Assembly: GCA_015680685.1 (NCBI GenBank)
Contig: MNCI01028447.1
Span: forward strand, 1 to 51,854
Direction of reading: 5' to 3'
DNA: 51,854 nt
Source of the DNA: Gnetum montanum
Taxonomy: Eukaryota > Streptophyta > Gnetopsida > Gnetales > Gnetaceae
In this document: positions 47,324 to 51,854 of the stretch, one piece after another
Layout: each line of letters begins with the position of its first letter
Numbering within the stretch: position 1 is the stretch's first letter
Position numbers and translations under genes: made by a program
The notes under the pieces: generated by a model
The model's input: the letters and a program-made list of their open reading frames with translations, nothing else
The model's database searches: none
What the model was told of the DNA's origin: nothing

Positions 47324-48911
47324 AGATCGATTGTTAGTAAGGTTATTGAAAAAAGTTCAATTATTTCATACCTTACTCATTGCCTTGAATAAATGTTGAA
47401 TTCTTTGCTTTGTATGATTTTAGAATTATAAATTTTTTCAAGGAAGTTGCCCTAAAAGTTTACTGTTGGACCTAATTTGTTTAGGTGACACATAAAAGGA
47501 CATGTAATGGTTTTGAGAAACATTTGATAAAATGATGACAAGGGAAAGAATAGATTTGGCAATGAAGTACTCAAAGGGTATAAAATGATGGGGTGGTGTG
47601 CAACAAGTACAAATTACAAAATTCACGCAAGTGGATCCTCCCCAAAGTAGGTTCCTACCTATCATGCCCTTACTTAACTATACCCAAAAATGTTCGTAGG
47701 TACTAAAAGGTTTAATTGTAATCCCCACTAGTTGCACAAAACACACACATGTAGAGACCATCGTGATGAGATATGAATTCAATGCTACACAAGACATGAG
47801 CCACAAATACATGAACAACAAGATGAGATGAATTGTAGAAGGGATTGCAAAGATTGGGACATGAGGTAACTAACCTAGGGCACAATGAATCTTGAGTGTA
47901 GGATGTGATTAATGTGTCATTAGCCCGTTGTCCCAAAATCAAGACCAAGTCCATTCCTTCGATCAGTGACATTACATTGCTTCATCTAATGATGGACAAC
48001 CATTAGAGCATTATGATAGCAAGGCATATGATCACTTGGTGTTTTGTTCAAGGGAGGAGTGATTTGGAATTTCTTTGTGGCACATTCGTTTTTTTCTAGT
48101 CACTTTGGCATACTTTTTCTTCTGTTTTTTTTTTCTTTTTTTTATGTGTAATCTAGAGAAGCCGCCTACCTTCAGGCATGGGTGCATGTCTTTCCAGTGT
48201 AACCCCCTAGAATAGCATTGAGTTTCTTTATTGTGTCTTTGCTACTTTTACTCCTATTTTTCGTTAGATCTACAAGGATCTTAGTACAACCAAGCTACAT
48301 GGTAACTCTTACAGAGGTTACCAAAGAGAATCCACAAGTCCCCTTGATGTCACACCTTAGCCATTCTTGCTTAGTCCATCCTTCTTCGCTTTGGGCATAA
48401 TAAGCACAAAATTACTTTAAGTTTTAATGATGTCAAGAATATCATCGAACCCAGAGTAGAACCTCTTATTAATAGAATGGGTGGGTGGATGTGATGGGCT
48501 TGCTATCCAAGTAATTAGTCACCTAAGACTTGATAGCATAGAACAACACCTTAACCAACGAGTCACATGAGTGTTTTATTCATAGATGAGATTACCCATA
48601 AAAAGATAAAAAGGTAAAACAATAAATAAAAAGATGAACCAACCAATGAAAAGATAAAACAAAAAATTGAAAGATGAAAAACTAGAAAACAAAAAATTGT
48701 AAAATTAAAGAAAAAGAAAAACATTCATTAATTCTGTTTGTTAGAATGGGGGATATCCCCCATAACTAAACTTTTGATCATAGTGAGAATTAATAAATGG
48801 AAGGGTTGGATCCATGCATTTCAGAAATATTGGGACCTAGTCATATCTAAACCACTAGGTGTCTTTTGATGTTGTGGTTGGAATGTACCCAAATTGGGGT
48901 GCACACACTAT
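47324..48911 (-). other. E5 untranslated region, copy 2
   Basis: Counterpart of 28501-30037, with the A-rich microrepeat tract at about 48595-48725. No ORF with homology. Confidence 0.6.
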
Positions 48912-49652
48912 ATTAAAATTTACATAGTGAGGCAAGTTAGAAGATGAGTTTAATTGCTACAGAGTTGACCCACTATGGCACCCTTGACCATAAGATGGTA
49001 TGCAAGGATCAATATGTCTCCCTACGTGGCTATATTCAGTGGGCTGCATGGTTGTTGGAGTATTGATTGGTGGCCCTGATAAGGTAACATGAGGTGTTGG
49101 GTTTGAGAAGAAAGATGCACCATAGTGTTGAACTTATGCTGAGTGGGAGGATGCAGCGGTCCTGGAACTATGTTGTCCCTTTCTACGGTCATGTCTAAAG
49201 AAGGGATGCCTTCAATGTTGTGGAGCATTCTCATTGCGGTTGACACTAGCAGCACAAGTAACATTCGTAGGTTGATGCTGTGGTGCAAAACCTTCTGGTA
49301 CTATTGGTGGTGATGTAGAAGGAGGTGAAGGATGTGAATATTGAGGGTAAGAAGAAGTATAAGGAACATGAGATGGTGATCTTGTGGAAGAGGACATGGG
49401 TTGATAGTATTTAGGAGAATGATAACGATGTGGTGAGATAGAGGATGTTGACCCAGTTGTAGGATGCTGAACTTGATAAGCACTTGGGTTCGGATGATAT
49501 GAAGGGTGTGACCAGTTTGGGGGTGGTCTCCCCCACGACTGGGATTTTTGCCACTGTGATTGAACATAGTATTTTTGTACGAACTCTAGATGTAACATTC
49601 TTTCCCAATGCTCATGTAAATGTAACATAGTATGACATGTCCCCTCCCACAT
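48912..49652 (-). pseudogene. E5 gag tail, copy 2, fused to a copia knuckle
   Basis: The Pro/Ser/Tyr/His-rich gag tail is better preserved than in copy 1: one 146-codon stretch (49652-49212) is open. Its first six codons (MWEGTC) come from the C1 zinc-knuckle region and the rest from E5 gag, because the 3.7-kb deletion joined the two at about 49627-49635. Confidence 0.8.
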
Positions 49653-50375
49653 TTGTCATTCTAATTCATAGTGTCTAACTTTATGACATGTCCTCTTCCA
49701 CCTCTGCTTCTACCTTGTAGAAAACCTCTACCTCTTCTTCTTGATGACGATTCATTCCTTTTCTTTGACGATGCTCCTTCTTCAATTTTAGCACTTGTGT
49801 GCAATGCTTGAGAAACTAATTCTTCTTGTAGTTTTGACGTGTCTCTATAAGCTTGCAAACATTTAATAAGCTCTAGAAATTTCAATTTTGTCATATCCTT
49901 AAGTTCTTCAATTGCAAAACAAATTGCATCAAACTTTGGTAAAAAGATACAAAAATGTTTTTCAATAATTCATTTCTTTGAAGTGATTTCACCTTGAGAT
50001 CATAAGTAATTAACAATATCTTGAACTCTAACAACATATTAAGAAATTAACTTACAATTTGTCATTATCAGACCTTTAAATTTTTTCGTTAAAGGGTTTG
50101 CAATCTTACCACTTTAATTTTATCAACTCCTAGATATGCCACTTCTAATACCTCCTAAGCATCCTTGGCACCTACAATTCAAGAAAAGTTAGAGACATGG
50201 AATATAGATTGGATTGTGAATAAAACCTTGTTATTTTTCTTTCTGTTATATTTTAACTCTTGTTTTTTAATTTATCTTTATTTTTTTGAGCATCAAGACA
50301 ATGCATTGCATATCCATGTTCAATAATATCCCAAAGATGTTGAGAGTGCAGCATTATTTCAATTCTAGCACTTTA
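49628..50375 (-). pseudogene. C1 gag relic, copy 2
   Basis: Minus strand: LHSQHLWDIIEHGY (about 50300-50350), typical of the copia gag N-terminal part, then decayed middle, MTKLKFLELIKCLQAYRDT (49890), and SSSRRRGRGFLQGRSRGGRG (about 49720). Several frameshifts. Confidence 0.8.
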
Positions 50376-50640
50376 GTGTAGTTTTTTCCTAAAAAGGTTG
50401 GCATTTCGATTTGAAGTTTTTTGTTACCATGAAAAAAATACATAAACAAGAAAAAGGCAAGAACCGTAAAAATTTAGAAAATTGGAAAACAGAAAAGTAA
50501 ATGTTTTATTGCTTCATCAATTTCCTGCATGGATGAATTATAAGTACTCACACAATGATAATTGAGTTTGACAAAGTCATTAACTTAATAGTAAGAAGCA
50601 CTTGAACTTTTATTTTAGAACATTGTAACAACTAAATTTA
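50376..50640 (-). other. Probable C1 5' leader and LTR remnant
   Basis: AT-rich. 50430-50630 resembles the sequence after the C1 stop codon (24350-24585), as expected if both are LTRs of one copia element. I cannot define the ends or a target duplication. To the right the sequence changes character to host promoter. Confidence 0.4.
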
Positions 50641-51357
50641 CTACCTCAACCCAGCAAAGTTTTATAAGTCTTTAATCAAATGTCAAATCGGACTTTAAGG
50701 AGCCTGTACAGTGGTAGGAACGCAACGAAAGCATTATAGCCCACCATGTGCTTATTTCCGTCTTGACTGGACTTATAGTGCACCAACTTCCCACAAACAT
50801 ACATAGACATGGAAAACTGGCTGCTTCAAAGTGGAAAGCCTACTGCAATTGAAAAGTTTAAAACTGCACGTTTAGACATAAGGTCCAGCCAAGATTAAAA
50901 CTGCACGTCCGGCCAAGATAACGAAAGAATGTCATTCATTATTATCTTCCGTCCTGGTCAATAATTGCGGCAACGTTTGGGACTTTTGACTGGATTTTAC
51001 ATTGTGTGGACGACGGAAGCAACCGCTCTCAATGAGAATGCAGGAATTATTTGTCGGCATTGCCTTTGTTCAACAGAACGTGATCCTTTGCGTGCCCCCT
51101 CTACGACGGCAACACTGTACGATCCACCGAACTTTGCCACCAACTCATGGCCAATGAGGCATTTCAGGCTATATAAGCAGACTCTTATCAGAGTCCAGTG
51201 CACCAAGCCCTTTCCTTTCAGATTTGTTTTGTGCTCGCTTCACTCTCACTTCTCACAATCACTGCCCTGCGTTGTGTGCTCCCCTCCCGTCTCAGGCACA
51301 GAGTTGGCTCACCTTTCTGGATTGTCATTACGTTGAGGTCGTCATATATAATATAAT
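50641..51357 (+). promoter_or_regulatory. Promoter and 5' UTR of the polyketide synthase gene
   Basis: Composition becomes balanced and transposon homology ends. TATA box CTATATAAG at 51169-51177, with a CCAAT box (GGCCAATGAGG, about 51149-51159) in front, predicts a start near 51200 and a CT-rich 5' UTR of about 155 nt without upstream ATG. Two ACCAAC motifs (50782-50787 and 51139-51144) fit the AC-type sites bound by MYB factors in phenylpropanoid promoters. A direct repeat TTAAAACTGCACGT (50858-50871 and 50895-50908), each with GTCC(A/G)GCCAAGAT nearby (50883-50895, 50907-50919), carries an ACGT core. Confidence 0.7.
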
Positions 51358-51854
51358 ATGGCACCCGCCGCAGTCGCAGACAATGGCAACGTGAATGTAA
51401 ATGCAAACGGAGAGGAAAGCGCGCAGCAGCAGCTGGCAAAGCTGGATCTGGGCAGCTACAGGAGCAACCAGAGGGCAGACGGCAGCGCCTGCGTCTTGGC
51501 TATTGGAACAGCCAACCCCCCTAACGTAGTGCCGCAGAGCAGCTACCCGGACTTCTACTTCCGAGTCACAAAGAGCGAGCACATGACGGAGCTCAAGGAC
51601 AAGTTCCGCCGGATCTGCGACAAGTCGCAGATCAAGCAGAGGCACATGCTGCTCACAGAGGAACTGTTGGACAAGTATCCCTCGCTGGCGTCGTACGAGG
51701 AGCGGTCGCTGGATGCTCGGCAAGCGATAATGGTGCCGGCGGTGCCGAGGCTGGGACAGGAAGCAGCGGAAAAAGCTCTGGCAGAATGGGGGCGGCCGCG
51801 CAGCAGCATAACGCACCTCATATTCTGCTCCACGTCGGGAGTGGACATGCCGGG
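51358..51854 (+). CDS. Type III polyketide synthase, chalcone synthase family (5' part)
   Basis: The first 165 codons, cut by the window edge. Family enzymes condense a CoA starter with malonyl-CoA units in the cytosol; chalcone synthase makes naringenin chalcone, the entry to flavonoids. Visible: an Asn/Gln/Ala-rich N-terminal extension (residues 1-30), [18 protein letters not shown] (39-56), [18 protein letters not shown] (63-80), [15 protein letters not shown] (83-97), LDARQ (118-122), PRLGQEAA (130-137) and [14 protein letters not shown] (152-165). Thr159, Ser160 and Met164 correspond to Thr132, Ser133 and Met137 of alfalfa CHS2, matching chalcone synthase. The catalytic Cys-His-Asn lie beyond the edge. 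The codon for Cys87 (Cys60 in CHS2), where most plant family members have an intron, is uninterrupted. Start choice: first ATG after the predicted 5' UTR. GC-rich, unlike its surroundings. A stilbene, bibenzyl or other synthase of the family is possible. Confidence 0.93.
   Translation, partial: MAPAAVADNGNVNVNANGEESAQQQLAKLDLGSYRSNQRADGSACVLAIGTANPPNVVPQSSYPDFYFRVTKSEHMTELKDKFRRICDKSQIKQRHMLLTEELLDKYPSLASYEERSLDARQAIMVPAVPRLGQEAAEKALAEWGRPRSSITHLIFCSTSGVDMP

Larger units (their letters stand above)
45507..49627 (-). mobile_element. E5 copy 2, right part deleted
   Basis: Keeps the 3' LTR, PPT, ORF3 relic, untranslated region and gag tail. The gag N-terminal part, PBS and 5' LTR are gone with the deletion ending at 49627. 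Left duplication GTTGT is at 45502-45506. Confidence 0.88.
41546..50093. repeat. Segmental duplication, copy 2
   Basis: Second copy of 22690-34955, same orientation, with one large deletion at 49627 (loss of the equivalent of about 30813-34498). Its right side continues into copia gag sequence that copy 1 lost to E6. Confidence 0.9.

Noticed and set aside
50965-51336. A 123-residue open frame across the polyketide synthase promoter and 5' UTR.
   Set aside because: It overlaps the CCAAT and TATA boxes and the predicted leader; low-complexity Ser/Leu/Phe content and no homology.
51328-51816. Long open frames on the minus strand opposite the polyketide synthase.
   Set aside because: GC-rich coding DNA commonly leaves open frames on the other strand; the plus-strand protein is clearly recognised.

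Overview
This is a plant nuclear segment: AT-rich, intergenic, and about 97% decayed, nested LTR retrotransposons. One real host gene enters at the right edge, the first 165 codons of a type III polyketide synthase of the chalcone synthase family (51358 to the window end). The size of the nest, the age of the copies and the heavy C-to-T style decay suit a large, highly methylated plant genome such as a gymnosperm. That is inference; nothing here fixes the species.

The main elements are Ty3/gypsy of the Athila/Tat type. The signs are an FMDDFSTYG reverse transcriptase motif, a tRNA-Asp-like primer binding site, LTRs with TGATG...CATCA ends, a GGGGGTA polypurine end and an extra ORF (ORF3) between pol and the 3' LTR. 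I name them E1 to E6.

E1 (minus strand, 1-5624) and E2 (plus strand, 5625-9561 continuing at 16145-23931) lie head to head. E3 (minus, 9567-16139) sits in E2 with perfect ATTGG target duplications; it keeps LTRs, gag and protease but has lost RT, RNase H and integrase. E4 is a solo LTR (18864-19658, ATACC duplications) in E2 just upstream of ORF3. E2 ends in a polypurine tract and an 891-bp LTR (23041-23931).

Downstream lies a Ty1/copia element C1 (minus, 24586-34955), interrupted by E5 (26642-33299), which has LTRs and gag only. E6 (minus, 34956-41540) has INT, RT, PR, gag, PBS and a 5' LTR but is cut inside integrase. A second, diverged copy of the E2-end/C1/E5 block follows (41546-50093). 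It lacks about 3.7 kb that copy 1 has. The copia gag and a probable LTR remnant end near 50640, about 0.7 kb upstream of the polyketide synthase start codon.

All transposon ORFs contain stops and frameshifts; no autonomous element is present. The most interesting structures are non-coding or architectural: a promoter-plus-intron-like module in front of ORF3, a conserved hairpin carrying the poly(A) signal in the LTRs, palindromic GATATC arrays in U3, and gag-only derivatives. Three single-N positions flanked by perfect 46-48 bp repeats are assembly joins, not biology.
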